A stretch of 36,904 bases of DNA from Meiothermus sp. GTDB taxonomy: Bacteria; Deinococcota; Deinococci; Deinococcales; Thermaceae. A program made the translations under genes and the position numbers. The stretch spans positions 1-36,904 of the forward strand of contig NZ_JANXCG010000082.1 in the NCBI RefSeq assembly GCF_025060375.1, in the 5' to 3' direction. Positions 25,547-34,275 of the stretch are shown piece by piece (the stretch's first letter is position 1; the number at the start of each line of letters is the position of its first letter). Under the pieces are notes generated by a model. The model worked only from the letters and a program-made list of their open reading frames with translations. It did no database searches and was not told the DNA's origin.

Positions 25547-27774
25547 CCTTGTATGTCCTGGTCGGTAGCTCCACCCTGCTGTCGTTGCTGGCTTTCGCTG
25601 TCTCTCGGGAGGCCAACCGGGTTCTGTCTGTGGCGGCTTTGGTGCTGGCTGGGCTTTTCGCTTTGTTGGGCTGGGGAGAGACGGTGGAGGCGTTCGGGGG
25701 GCTCTATCGGTTGGATACCCTCGCCCGCGGCCTGACCCTGGTGGCCGTACTGGGGGGGCTTTGGACCCTGTTGCTGGGTCCGGTCAAGAAGTTTGAGTTC
25801 CCCCTCCTGGTGCTTTACGCCGTTACCGGGATGCACCTCATGGCCAGCAGCCCCAACCTGGTGGTGCTGGTCATCGCGCTGGAGATTTTTTCTCTGCCCC
25901 TGTACGTACTCTCGGCTTGGCAGCGGGATGAGAAGGGCTTTGAGGCAGGGCTCAAGTACTTTTTGCTGGGCGCTTTGGGGGCTGCGGTTTTCCTGTATGG
26001 TGTGGCGCTTTACTACGGGGCCACCGGTAGCTTCATGGCCGGGGCGGCTGGTTCGGGGCCGCTGTATACCGCAGCGCTGCTCCTGATTCTGGCGGCCTTT
26101 GCTTTCAAGACCGCGATGGTGCCTTTCCACTGGTGGTCGCCCGATGTCTACCAGGGTAGCCCCACGGTGGTCTCCCTCTTCATGGCCACCGCGGTCAAGG
26201 CGGCGGCCTTCGCGGCCATGCTTCGCATTTTTACCCCCCAGGGTCTGGAAGCCTGGGGGGTGGGGCTGGCTGTGCTAGTGGCCCTAAGCGCCCTCTTCGG
26301 GAACCTTGGGGCCCTTGCCCAGACCGAGGCCAAGCGCCTTTTTGCTTACTCCTCCATTGCCAACGCAGGGTACGTTGGGCTTGGGCTTTTCGGCCCCACC
26401 GCGGGGGTTGCGGTGCCCTTCTACCTGCTCACCTACGCCTTGGGTACAGGCTTGATTTTTGCAGTGCTCTCCACTATCTCCAACCAGGAGGTGCCTTTAG
26501 ATCGGTTGCGAGGGCTTTGGTACCGCAGGCCCTTGCTGGCTGGGGCGCTCGCGCTGGGGGTGCTCTCGGTTCTAGGGCTTCCTCCTCTGGCGGGCTTCTG
26601 GGCTAAGTACCTGGTCTTCCAGGAGGCGGCTCGAGCCGGGCTGTACGGCCTGGTGGTGTTGGCCCTGGTGACCTCGGCGGTGGGGGCCTACTACTACCTC
26701 CGGGTCTTCTTCCTGCTTTTTGCCCAGCCAGAGCCATCCCAGGAGGTCCTGGAGCGCGAGGCTGAGGAAGCGGTGGCCCGCTTTGGCGGCTCGGAGGCGC
26801 CAGGCGCACCGCTGTCGGGGGCCCCTTTGGGCCTCACCCAGTCGCTCATGGCCCCGGCGGCGCAGCAGGCTGGTGTGGGGGTGCTTTGGATGGGGATGGG
26901 CCTTTTGTTGTTGCTCTCCTTGTTGCCAGGCCCGGCGCTGCGGGTTTTGGGGATGGGCCAGAGCCTTTCCCTGGCCGGGGTGACGCTGAAGGTCCCTCCC
27001 GATGGGGCCACGTTGGTGGCGGGACCTTTGGTCCTGGAGGGCACCGGCCGGCCCGGGGAGGACCTGGAACTTTTTGACAACGGCCAGCCCATCGGTCGCG
27101 TGACGGTGGGTCCGGATGGGCGTTGGCGTTTTGAGCTCCCCGCTTCGGCCCTTGCGGTGGGGGATCACGTCTACGAGGCCCGTGGAGGGGGTCAGCCGGG
27201 CGTAGCCCGAGCAAGGGTTACCCTGGTCGCCCCCGTGGGGTTGGCCATCACCGCCCCTGTTGATGGGGCCTCGGTGGCCCCCACAGGGTTTACCCTGGAG
27301 GGCACCGCTGCGCCGGGTCAGGAGGTCGAGGTTTTTGAGGATGGGGTGAGCCTGGGCCGGGTAAAGGCCAACGCAGAGGGCCGGTGGAGCCTTGGTGTTC
27401 CACCCCCGGCAGGGGGCACCCGGGTTTACGAGGCTCGAGCCGAGGGGGCTCCTGCCGCCCGGGTTTCCCTGGTGGTGCCCGAGGCTCAGGCGGGCGCCAT
27501 TTGCAGCCAGCGCTTTGCCCTTTCCAACCTCCAGGCGGGTGGAACCGTATCCCGACCCTTCCGCTTCGGTGGGGTGGGTTCAGCCAGCGGCTACACGGTT
27601 GTGGTCAAGCGGGGGGAGCGGGTGATTGGCCGTAGGGAGCTCTCCTTGAGCGCGGCTTGCGGTTGGAGTTACCTTTCCGACCCGGGGCCCGGGGAGGTGA
27701 CCTACGAGGTGCGTGAGGCCGGGGCCTCTGAGGCTGACCCTCCCCTGGCCGTCATCACCCTGAACGTGCGCTGA
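25540..27774 (+). CDS. nuoN: NADH-quinone oxidoreductase subunit N (Nqo14-like) fused to Ig-like repeats
   Basis: The first ~470 residues are a normal NuoN proton-pump subunit: Glu115 (ALEIFSLPLYVLSAW), Lys190 (FAFKTAMVPFHWWSPD) and Lys265 (TEAKRLFAYSSIANAGY) are conserved. Thermus Nqo14 is about 427 aa; this protein is 744 aa. After the last helix (about residues 446-463) comes a soluble region with two Ig-like repeats (about 486-563 and 573-647). Both have the pattern LEGT-PG-(E/V)-F--G--(I/L)GRV---GRW, typical of bacterial Ig-like domains. A third segment (650-744) has two cysteines, Cys655 and Cys707, that could form a disulfide. The frame is continuous, so the fusion is seen directly. 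The domain probably faces the periplasm. GGAGGT fixes the start. Confidence 0.95.
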   Translation: MLTLYVLVGSSTLLSLLAFAVSREANRVLSVAALVLAGLFALLGWGETVEAFGGLYRLDTLARGLTLVAVLGGLWTLLLGPVKKFEFPLLVLYAVTGMHLMASSPNLVVLVIALEIFSLPLYVLSAWQRDEKGFEAGLKYFLLGALGAAVFLYGVALYYGATGSFMAGAAGSGPLYTAALLLILAAFAFKTAMVPFHWWSPDVYQGSPTVVSLFMATAVKAAAFAAMLRIFTPQGLEAWGVGLAVLVALSALFGNLGALAQTEAKRLFAYSSIANAGYVGLGLFGPTAGVAVPFYLLTYALGTGLIFAVLSTISNQEVPLDRLRGLWYRRPLLAGALALGVLSVLGLPPLAGFWAKYLVFQEAARAGLYGLVVLALVTSAVGAYYYLRVFFLLFAQPEPSQEVLEREAEEAVARFGGSEAPGAPLSGAPLGLTQSLMAPAAQQAGVGVLWMGMGLLLLLSLLPGPALRVLGMGQSLSLAGVTLKVPPDGATLVAGPLVLEGTGRPGEDLELFDNGQPIGRVTVGPDGRWRFELPASALAVGDHVYEARGGGQPGVARARVTLVAPVGLAITAPVDGASVAPTGFTLEGTAAPGQEVEVFEDGVSLGRVKANAEGRWSLGVPPPAGGTRVYEARAEGAPAARVSLVVPEAQAGAICSQRFALSNLQAGGTVSRPFRFGGVGSASGYTVVVKRGERVIGRRELSLSAACGWSYLSDPGPGEVTYEVREAGASEADPPLAVITLNVR

Positions 27775-27796
27775 GGCGGGGTTCCTGGGGGTGCAG

Positions 27797-28258
27797 ATGA
27801 CCGCGCGCGCCAGCCCCTTGGAGGAGGGTCCGGAGTACTTTTGGGAGCGCTTTTCTGCGTATGCGCAGACCTTCCCGGTGGGCCCTGAGCCGGTCGGTAG
27901 CCCGCTCGTTGAGGTGCTCACCCCTCTGGGCCCCCTTTACGCCTTTGACCGCGGTCTCGCCCCATTCTCGGGTGGTGAGACCCCGTTAATTCTCCACGGG
28001 CAGGTGGAGTTTTGGGAGGAGACCGAGGGACAGCGGGAGGCCGTGCGGCGGATGGATGGGGGCCGTTATGCTTTTTGGGGCCAGGTGGAGGCGCTGCTGG
28101 AGCCCCCCTTTTTCGTGTTGCGGGTCTTGGGGCCAGAGGGTCGGGCTGGGTTTCGGCTGCTCCTGGCGGCCTCGGAGCCTCCTCCCTTGGAGCGGTGGGT
28201 CGTGGTGCGCCTGCGCCCTCCTTTGATGGTCTTCCGCCCCGAGGTGCCGGGCCGCTAG
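27797..28258 (+). CDS. Protein of unknown function downstream of nuoN
   Basis: I do not recognise this 153-aa protein. It has no membrane segment, no signal peptide and no cysteines. It is rich in Pro, Glu and aromatic residues, with predicted beta strands (FFVLRVLGPEGRAGFRLLLAA; WVVVRLRPPLMVF). It starts 22 nt after nuoN at ATG 27797, with GGGGGTG just upstream; a GTG at 27791 is an alternative. Position and spacing suggest that it belongs to the nuo transcript. A role in complex I assembly is possible only by context. Confidence 0.75.
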   Translation: MTARASPLEEGPEYFWERFSAYAQTFPVGPEPVGSPLVEVLTPLGPLYAFDRGLAPFSGGETPLILHGQVEFWEETEGQREAVRRMDGGRYAFWGQVEALLEPPFFVLRVLGPEGRAGFRLLLAASEPPPLERWVVVRLRPPLMVFRPEVPGR

Positions 28259-28260
28259 GT

Positions 28261-28266
28261 TATCCT
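28261..28266 (+). promoter_or_regulatory. Weak candidate -10 element before the rhodanese gene
   Basis: TATCCT ends 6 nt before the ATG at 28273, with TGAGGT in the gap. The match to TATAAT is only 4 of 6, but the spacing is the same as in the stronger leaderless cases here. The TGAGGT could instead serve as a ribosome site on the nuo message. Confidence 0.3.
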
Positions 28267-28272
28267 TGAGGT

Positions 28273-28566
28273 ATGCGCGCTGTTCGTCCCGAGGCGTTGC
28301 CCGAGTTCCTTAGGGAAGACCCTTTGGTGGTGGATGTGCGTCCGCCTGGGCAGGCTGGGCCTGTCGGCTTTGCGCAGGCGCTCTGTGTGCCCCTGGCCGA
28401 CATCCAGGGGGGCAACCACCGCCTTCCCAAGGACCGCCCCATTCTGTTGGTCTGCGAGCGGGGGGTGATGAGCGAACTCGCCGGGTTGTACCTCGAGGCG
28501 GCAGGGTACGAGCGGGTCTACCATCTTGAGGGCGGCCTCCGGGGGCTGCGCCGGTCCTCCACCTGA
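28273..28566 (+). CDS. Single-domain rhodanese-like protein
   Basis: Small sulfurtransferase-like protein of 97 aa. It has the rhodanese fold elements VVDVRPPGQ, PLADIQGG and the active-site loop CERGVMS with Cys61 as the persulfide-carrying residue, then YHLEGGLRGLR. Such proteins move sulfur or act in redox and cyanide handling. It follows the unknown protein by 14 nt on the nuo strand. Sulfur supply for iron-sulfur clusters is an attractive but unproven link. The stop lies in a 17-bp inverted repeat (28563-28579) shared with the stop of the convergent mltG. Confidence 0.9.
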   Translation: MRAVRPEALPEFLREDPLVVDVRPPGQAGPVGFAQALCVPLADIQGGNHRLPKDRPILLVCERGVMSELAGLYLEAAGYERVYHLEGGLRGLRRSST

Positions 28567-28575
28567 GCCGCGGCC

Positions 28576-29625
28576 TCAGCGGTAGTACCGGGCGGTATCC
28601 CTCAGGTGGCCCTCAAAGTCCACGTTCAGGAAGAGGCGCCCCTGGGCATGGAGGAAGTAGAGGTACCTCTGGCCCTTTTCGTTGGTGCGGATTGGGTTGA
28701 GCACGGCCCGCAGCGCCTCAGCCCCGGGGTTGCCGATGGGGCCGGGGGGCAGACCGCGGCGGGTGTAGGTGTTGTAGGGGGTGTCCTTGCTGAAGTCGCC
28801 GGCGTTCCGGTCCAGTTCGGGGAGGCGCTTGCCCAGGCCGTAGGCCACGGTGGGGTCGGCCTGCAGGGGCATGCCCAGCTCCAGCCGGTTGAGGAAGACC
28901 CCCGCGATAAAGGGCTTCTCGCTAGGGTTGGCGGCCTCCGCTTGGACGATGGAGGCCAGGGTAACCCAGGCGTGGACGCTTCTGAGCCCCAGGCTGTGCA
29001 GGCGCTCTAGGGCCTCTGGGGTGAACTCCTGGGCCATGCGGCGGGTCATGGTGCGGATGATCTCCTCGGGGGTTGCGTCCATGGGGAATTCATAGGTGGC
29101 GGGGAACAGGTAGCCCTCCAGGGTGGGGCCCTCGGCCTCAGGGGGGCGTAGCTCAGGGGTTGGCTGGTTGACCAGCTCCAGGAAGCGGGCCCCATCCAGG
29201 TTGTGCTCGCTCAGCCGCTGGGCCATCTCCGAGGCCCGCCAGCCCTCAGGAAAGGTGATCCGCACCCGTAGGGGACGGGAAGGATCCGTGAGGGCTAGGG
29301 CGATGGCCCTTATGCCCCTGCCTTCAAGGCGGTAAAAACCCGGTTTTAGGGCTTTATCCAGACCAGAAAAGCGCAAGTATAGGGCAAAGAGGTACCCTGA
29401 GCGCACCAGCCCAGCCTGCTCCAGCAGACGCCCCACCGCCTGGGCCCCGCTGCCCCTGGGAATTCGCACCTCGGCCGCCGCCCCGGTGGGGCCCATGAGG
29501 TAGAGGAGATGCCCCATGAGGCCAGCCAGGAGCAGGAACATCACCAGAACCCCCCGCAGAATCCAGCGGTTGGGGATTTTCCGCTCCTGGAGGGCGCCAT
29601 TGTTGGTGGGAGTGTGCTCGTTCAT
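28576..29625 (-). CDS. mltG: Endolytic murein transglycosylase MltG
   Basis: Inner-membrane enzyme of 349 aa that cuts nascent peptidoglycan strands and so limits glycan chain length. A short cytoplasmic N-terminus is followed by one membrane helix (about residues 23-43), then a LysM-like region and the YceG catalytic domain. LASIVQAEA holds the likely catalytic Glu230, and [30 protein letters not shown] and YLYFLHAQG are family motifs. The ATG overlaps the ruvX stop (ATGA). The order alaS-ruvX-mltG is common in bacteria. Confidence 0.95.
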   Translation of the reverse strand: MNEHTPTNNGALQERKIPNRWILRGVLVMFLLLAGLMGHLLYLMGPTGAAAEVRIPRGSGAQAVGRLLEQAGLVRSGYLFALYLRFSGLDKALKPGFYRLEGRGIRAIALALTDPSRPLRVRITFPEGWRASEMAQRLSEHNLDGARFLELVNQPTPELRPPEAEGPTLEGYLFPATYEFPMDATPEEIIRTMTRRMAQEFTPEALERLHSLGLRSVHAWVTLASIVQAEAANPSEKPFIAGVFLNRLELGMPLQADPTVAYGLGKRLPELDRNAGDFSKDTPYNTYTRRGLPPGPIGNPGAEALRAVLNPIRTNEKGQRYLYFLHAQGRLFLNVDFEGHLRDTARYYR

Positions 29626-30026
29626 GGTCTAGCCAGGTAGGACTCCAGCAGGGCCACGGCGGCGGCCTCGTCCAGCCGGCCCTTCTCCCTGCGGACGCGC
29701 CTGGGAGCCTCCCGAAGGCGCCGCTGGCCTAGCTGGGTGGTGTAGCGCTCGTCCACCAGCTCCACCTGCAGACCCTCCCGGCGCAGCGCTTCCACCAGCC
29801 TCAGCACCCGCTCAGCCTGGGCGCTTGGGTGCCCATCGGTGCGCAGGGGCAGGCCGACCACCAGCCGCTGGGCCCCCTCCCGCTCCACGACCCCCTTCAG
29901 GGCCCTTAGGTCCTCCTCCAGGCCCCTGCGCACCAGGTAGCCCCGACCAAAGGCCCAGGGCCGGCCCACCTCGCCCACCGCCAGGCCGATCCGGGCTTCC
30001 CCCACGTCCAGGGCTAGCACCTTCAT
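29622..30026 (-). CDS. ruvX: Putative pre-16S rRNA nuclease / Holliday junction resolvase YqgF
   Basis: RNase H-fold protein of 134 aa. The family motifs [11 protein letters not shown] (Asp7), VVGLP and VDERYTT are present, with [13 protein letters not shown] at the end. In E. coli YqgF matures the 5' end of 16S rRNA; older annotations call it a Holliday junction resolvase. It lies 45 nt after alaS and overlaps mltG by 4 nt. A CATAAT hexamer 8 nt upstream suggests an internal promoter. Confidence 0.95.
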   Translation of the reverse strand: MKVLALDVGEARIGLAVGEVGRPWAFGRGYLVRRGLEEDLRALKGVVEREGAQRLVVGLPLRTDGHPSAQAERVLRLVEALRREGLQVELVDERYTTQLGQRRLREAPRRVRREKGRLDEAAAVALLESYLARP

Positions 30027-30034
30027 TGGCCCCT

Positions 30035-30040
30035 ATTATG
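30035..30040 (-). promoter_or_regulatory. Candidate internal -10 element before ruvX
   Basis: CATAAT on the minus strand lies 8 nt before the ruvX ATG (30026), with AGGGGCCA between. It would let ruvX and mltG be expressed apart from alaS. No -35 match was seen. Confidence 0.45.
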
Positions 30041-30071
30041 GCCCGGGCGGCGGTGGAAAATGTGAGGTCCT

Positions 30072-32720
30072 CTAGCCCAGGGCCCTTTCCAGAGCGGCAA
30101 AGGCCTTCTCCAGGTTGAATCCCCCGCCTTGGGCCAGTCCTCCTTTACCCCCGCCCCGTCCCCCGGCTGCCTCGGCCAGCCGCCTCATCACCGCCCCGGC
30201 GTCCAGCCCTCTCTCCAAAGCGGCCTTGCCCACCTTGATCACCAGGTTCTGCCCCGAACCCACCGCCACCAGGTCAGCCTTGTGCTTTTCCAGCAGCTCA
30301 TCGGCCACCCCGCGCAGGGCCCCTGCCTCGAGGCCTGTGAGCTGAACCGCCAGGTACCGGTAGCCCCCTGCTTCCCGCAGGGCAGCCCCTGTGGAGCCCC
30401 CAAGCTGGCTCCGGGCCAGCTCGAGCCTCAGCCTCTCCAGCTCCCGCTCGCGCCCCTTGAGCTCATCCTGGAGTTTTCTTACCCGCTCTCCTAGCTGCTC
30501 GGGCGGAACCCCCAGCTCGCGGCCCAGGGCTTGTACCCGCTCGAGGGTCTCCCGCACAAAGGCGGTGGCCGCAGTGCCGGTTAGCGCCTCAATGCGCCGA
30601 ACCCCGGCGGCCACCGCCTCCTCACCCACGATGACCAGGCTGCCGATTTCGCCGGTCCGCCGCACATGGCAGCCGCCGCACAGCTCCTTGGAAGAGACCC
30701 CATCTATGCTTCCCTCCACGCTCACCACCCGCACCACATCCCCGTACTTCTCGCCGAAAAGGGCCATGGCCCCCTCCTTGCGGGCCTCCTCGAGGGGCTT
30801 GTAGGTGTAGCTCACTGGAAAGTCGGCCTGAATCCATCGGTTGACCAACATCTCTACGCGGGCGAGATCGCGTGGGGAGATGGGCTCAAACTGGCTGAAG
30901 TCAAAGCGCAACCGGTCGGGGCCTACATAGCTTCCCCTCTGTTGGACATGAGGCCCCAGCACTGCCCTTAGAGCGGCGTGCAGAAGGTGGGTGGCGGTGT
31001 GGTTCCTTTCCGTGTCGCGCCGACGGGGGTCTACCAGGGCCCGCACCGGGGTGCCGGCCCTCAGGGTGCCCTCCTCCACCCGCGCCAGGTGCAGGTACAC
31101 CCCCTCGGGGCTCTTCTGGGTGGTGAGCACCCGGGCCCAGCCGCCCTCCCACTCCAGCACCCCCGTATCGCCCACCTGCCCTCCTCCCTCGGCGTAAAAG
31201 GGGGTGCGGTCAAGCGCTACCTGCAGCTCGGTTCCTTTGGGCGCCTCTTCTATGGCCTGTTCACCCACCAGCATGAGCTTGACCTGGGCTTGGGCCTCCA
31301 GGCTTTCGTACCCTACGAACACCGTGCCTCCGTAGTCGGAGGCCAGCGCGGCGAGGGCCTCGCTGCGCCGGTGGAAGAGCTCCCGGCTGAATGCGGCCTT
31401 GGCCCGGGCCCGTTCTTGCTGCTCCTCCAGGGCCCTCTCGAAGCCCTCGGTATCTACCTGGATGCCGTGTTCCCCCGCGATTTCGATGGTCAGGTCCAGG
31501 GGGAAGCCGTAGGTGTCGTAGAGGGTAAAGGCGTCCTTGCCTGAGAGGGTGTGGCCTGGCTTGAGCCCGGAAAGCATCGCGTCAAGGCGTTTGATGCCCG
31601 CCTCGAGGGTCCGGAAAAACTGCTCCTCCTCAATTCTAATCTGCTTCTGGACGCTCTCCAGGTTGGTCCTGAGCTCCGGGTAAACACCCCCCATCACCTC
31701 CGCAACCACTTCCGCTAGCCTGTACAAGAAGGGCTCCCGCAGGCCCAGCAGGTAGCCAAAGCGCACCGCGCGGCGCAGAAGCCGCCGCACCACGTAGCCC
31801 CGGCCGGTGTTGGAGAAGTGCACCCCATCGGAGAGGATGAAGGTCACTGCTCGAGCGTGCTCGGCGATTACCCGGTGGGCCACCGAGCGGGGGCCTTCGT
31901 AGCTTACCCCTGCGAGCTCCACCACCTTATCGATGAGGGGTCTGAACTCGTCGGTTTCGTAGAAGTCGGTTACCCCCTGCAGAACCATGGCCACCCGCGA
32001 AAGCCCCATCCCGGTGTCGATGTTGGGCTTGGGCAGGGGCTCCAATACCCCGCCGTCTTTGCGGTTGTATTGGGGGAAGACCAGGTTCCAAATCTCCACA
32101 AAGCGGTTGGACTCCCGGGTTTCGTAGTAGTCGGCCCAGGTGTCGGAGCCAAACTCGGGCCCCCGGTCGTAGTAGATTTCGCTGCAGGGGCCGCAGGGGC
32201 CGTTGGGGCCCTGGGTGGGGGCGTTTTGCGGCCAGAAGTTTTCATCGGCACCGAAGCGGTGGATGCGCTCGGGGGGCACCCCCACCCGCGTCCAGTGAGA
32301 GAAGGCCTCGTCGTCATCAATGTAGATAGTTACGTAGATGCGGTCGGGGTCCAGGCCCAGCCACTCGGGGCTGGTCAGGAACTCCCAGGCCCACTCGATG
32401 GCTTCCTTTTTGAAGTAGTCGCCAAAGCTGAAGTTGCCCAGCATTTCGAAGACGGTCTGGTGCCGGTTGGTGCGGCCCACGTTCTCAATGTCGCCGGTGC
32501 GCACCGACTTCTGGCAGGTGGTCACGCGGTACCACTCCCCTTCATGCCCGGGGAAGACCGGTTTTTTCCCCATGAAGTAGGGCTTGAGGGGGGTCATTCC
32601 AGCGTTGATGAAAAGCAGGGTAGGGTCGTCCTCAGGCACCACGCTGAAGCTGGGCAGGCGCAGATGGCCCTTGGACTCGAAGAACCGGAGGAACTTTTCG
32701 CGAATCTCGGCGGTGGTCAT
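30072..32720 (-). CDS. alaS: Alanyl-tRNA synthetase
   Basis: Class II synthetase of 882 aa, full length, charging tRNA-Ala. The N-terminal aminoacylation domain includes FFESKGHLRLPS, the FINAGM motif and TGMGLSRVAMVLQG (about residues 236-250). The editing domain carries metal ligands HTATH (His574 and His578) and CGGCH (Cys681 and His685), which clear mischarged Ser and Gly. The C-terminal C-Ala domain ends the protein, with a Gly-rich linker GGRGGGKGG. First gene of the alaS-ruvX-mltG group, with its own promoter. Confidence 0.98.
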   Translation of the reverse strand: MTTAEIREKFLRFFESKGHLRLPSFSVVPEDDPTLLFINAGMTPLKPYFMGKKPVFPGHEGEWYRVTTCQKSVRTGDIENVGRTNRHQTVFEMLGNFSFGDYFKKEAIEWAWEFLTSPEWLGLDPDRIYVTIYIDDDEAFSHWTRVGVPPERIHRFGADENFWPQNAPTQGPNGPCGPCSEIYYDRGPEFGSDTWADYYETRESNRFVEIWNLVFPQYNRKDGGVLEPLPKPNIDTGMGLSRVAMVLQGVTDFYETDEFRPLIDKVVELAGVSYEGPRSVAHRVIAEHARAVTFILSDGVHFSNTGRGYVVRRLLRRAVRFGYLLGLREPFLYRLAEVVAEVMGGVYPELRTNLESVQKQIRIEEEQFFRTLEAGIKRLDAMLSGLKPGHTLSGKDAFTLYDTYGFPLDLTIEIAGEHGIQVDTEGFERALEEQQERARAKAAFSRELFHRRSEALAALASDYGGTVFVGYESLEAQAQVKLMLVGEQAIEEAPKGTELQVALDRTPFYAEGGGQVGDTGVLEWEGGWARVLTTQKSPEGVYLHLARVEEGTLRAGTPVRALVDPRRRDTERNHTATHLLHAALRAVLGPHVQQRGSYVGPDRLRFDFSQFEPISPRDLARVEMLVNRWIQADFPVSYTYKPLEEARKEGAMALFGEKYGDVVRVVSVEGSIDGVSSKELCGGCHVRRTGEIGSLVIVGEEAVAAGVRRIEALTGTAATAFVRETLERVQALGRELGVPPEQLGERVRKLQDELKGRERELERLRLELARSQLGGSTGAALREAGGYRYLAVQLTGLEAGALRGVADELLEKHKADLVAVGSGQNLVIKVGKAALERGLDAGAVMRRLAEAAGGRGGGKGGLAQGGGFNLEKAFAALERALG

Positions 32721-32734
32721 AGCAGTACCAACCC

Positions 32735-32763
32735 AGCATAAGAAAAGTTCTCCCCCAGGGCAA
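32735..32763 (-). promoter_or_regulatory. Promoter of the alaS operon
   Basis: On the minus strand TTGCCC (32763-32758), a 17-nt spacer and TATGCT (32740-32735) form a good -35/-10 pair. Transcription would start near 32728, leaving a leader of about 8 nt. Confidence 0.6.
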
Positions 32764-32807
32764 ACCGCGGTTGACGTGGAGGCGCGCAGCCACCCGACTA
32801 AGGGGCG

Positions 32808-33081
32808 ATGACCCTGGAGATGCTGGGGTTTCTCAGAACCCTAGAAAAGCACTGCGTCCGCTACACGGTCATTGGGGGGTATGCCGTGGGGTTTTAAGGG
32901 ACGCCCCGCCATACCAAGCCCAAAAGTTCCGTTTTGGCGAGCTACCCCCAGAGTGTGAAGCCTGGCAGGGTCTGCCTGTGGAGGTGCGGGAGATGGTTTT
33001 TTCTGGGCAGAGCTCAGGGGGCAGGATATCCGTGGCATTGCCCCGGTGGCCCGCAAGAGGGTCTGGGGCGAGATTGGGTAG
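32808..33081 (+). pseudogene. Relic of a minimal nucleotidyltransferase gene
   Basis: An AAGGGG site and ATG at 32808 open a frame that includes HCVRYTVIGGYAVGF, the N-terminus of MntA/DUF6036-type nucleotidyltransferases, and meets TAA at 32895-32897. The same frame continues GTPRHTK, as expected after GF in this family (GFHG-PRHTKDLD), then the similarity is lost. A second unrecognised frame, ending RKRVWGEIG, stops at 33081. The gene thus appears inactivated by an in-frame stop plus loss of the rest. Such proteins are often antitoxins of HEPN toxins; no partner is visible here. The family call rests on about 25 residues. Confidence 0.55.
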
Positions 33082-33122
33082 GGAAAACCGCCTTTGACCC
33101 TAGTTTGCCCGTGAGAAACCCT

Positions 33123-33128
33123 TATCCT
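33123..33128 (+). promoter_or_regulatory. Weak candidate -10 element before the permease at 33136
   Basis: TATCCT stands 7 nt before the GTG at 33136 and no Shine-Dalgarno sequence lies between. The hexamer matches consensus at 4 of 6 positions. TTGACC occurs upstream (33094-33099) but the spacing of 23 nt is too long. Confidence 0.35.
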
Positions 33129-33135
33129 ACTTTGC

Positions 33136-34275
33136 GTGGAAGTGCTGGCGCTGGTCTACCGAAACCTTCGGGCCCGCCCGGTTCGTAGCCTCCTCACGCT
33201 GCTAGGCATTGTGGTCGCTACGGCCTCCATGGTCCTTTTTCTCTCTTTCGGCGAGGGACTGCGCAGGGCTTTGGGCGCTGAGCTGTCCCGCGTGGGCCCG
33301 GCGATCCTGGTGGTGCCTGAAGGGGCCGAGGCCTTTAGCCCTGGCTACCCGGAGCTACGGCCGGAGACCCTGGAGGCCATACGAAGGGTAGCCCCATCGT
33401 TGGGTATCGTTCAGGTTATCCCTACTGCGGTCTTTGCTAGGGGAGGGTTTGATCCATCCAGCAGCTTCGTGTTCCAGGGCCTCCCAGCTGGCGTAACGGC
33501 CAGGGACCTCTACCCAAATTTGCGGCTGGCTAAGGGCTCTATGGACCCTGGAGACTGGGGTGCGGTGGTAGGAGGGGGTGTGGCCCGACGCAACAACCTG
33601 GATTTGGGCAAGACGCTGCGCCTCTCACCCCAGGTCACCTTGAGGGTGGTGGGGGTGCTGGAGCGCTCGGGAGGGCTGGCCGACAACTTCATCTACGTGC
33701 CCCTCCCGGTCATTCACGCGCTTCTCAATACCGGCAACTACAGCTCCATCCTGGTCGCCATTGAGCCTGGCCGCCGGGCTGAGGAGGTGGCCCGGGCCCT
33801 GGAGGAGCGGGTTTCGGGGATAGACGCCCAAACCACTGGGGATGTAATGCGGTTTGCCGAGCGGGCGGTGCGTATTTCCGACCTGGTGCGCTTTGGCATA
33901 AGCCTGGTGGCTTTGGTGGTGGGCGGCCTGCTGGTGGCCAATACGGTGATGATGTCGGTTTACGAGCGGATTCGTGAGTTTGGCCTCATGCGAGCCTTGG
34001 GGGCCAAGCGGCGGTTCATCTTTGGGCTGGTCCTTCTGGAGGCGCTGGTTTTGGGGTTGGCAGGGGGTCTGTTGGGCTTGCTGCTGGGCCAGGCTGCCTC
34101 CGGGCTGGTCAACTGGTTCACCCTGCGGGAGGTGGGGCTGGCCCTTTCGGCGGTGACCCTTCGCCTGGCCTCCTTTGCGCTGTTGGTGGCGGTGGTCTTG
34201 GGGCTTGCGGCGGGCTTTTTGCCGGCCCGTACTGCAAGCCGCATCCGGGTTGTGGAGGCTTTGGGGAGGGTTTGA
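33136..34275 (+). CDS. ABC transporter permease, FtsX/MacB-like
   Basis: Permease of 379 aa. Helix 1 spans about residues 15-40 ([20 protein letters not shown]), then comes a periplasmic domain (about 45-250) and three C-terminal helices, with [25 protein letters not shown] typical of FtsX domains. It starts with GTG. The stop TGA shares a base with the ATG of the next gene (TGATG). It is a second, shorter MacB-type system in this window, without an adaptor gene beside it. The substrate is unknown; lipoprotein, peptide or lipid export are the usual roles. Confidence 0.92.
   Translation: MEVLALVYRNLRARPVRSLLTLLGIVVATASMVLFLSFGEGLRRALGAELSRVGPAILVVPEGAEAFSPGYPELRPETLEAIRRVAPSLGIVQVIPTAVFARGGFDPSSSFVFQGLPAGVTARDLYPNLRLAKGSMDPGDWGAVVGGGVARRNNLDLGKTLRLSPQVTLRVVGVLERSGGLADNFIYVPLPVIHALLNTGNYSSILVAIEPGRRAEEVARALEERVSGIDAQTTGDVMRFAERAVRISDLVRFGISLVALVVGGLLVANTVMMSVYERIREFGLMRALGAKRRFIFGLVLLEALVLGLAGGLLGLLLGQAASGLVNWFTLREVGLALSAVTLRLASFALLVAVVLGLAAGFLPARTASRIRVVEALGRV

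Noticed and set aside
26953-27774. The extension of NuoN as a separate downstream gene joined by frameshift or missed stop
   Set aside because: The frame is continuous, codon use does not change, and there is no start codon with a ribosome site at the junction around residue 470.
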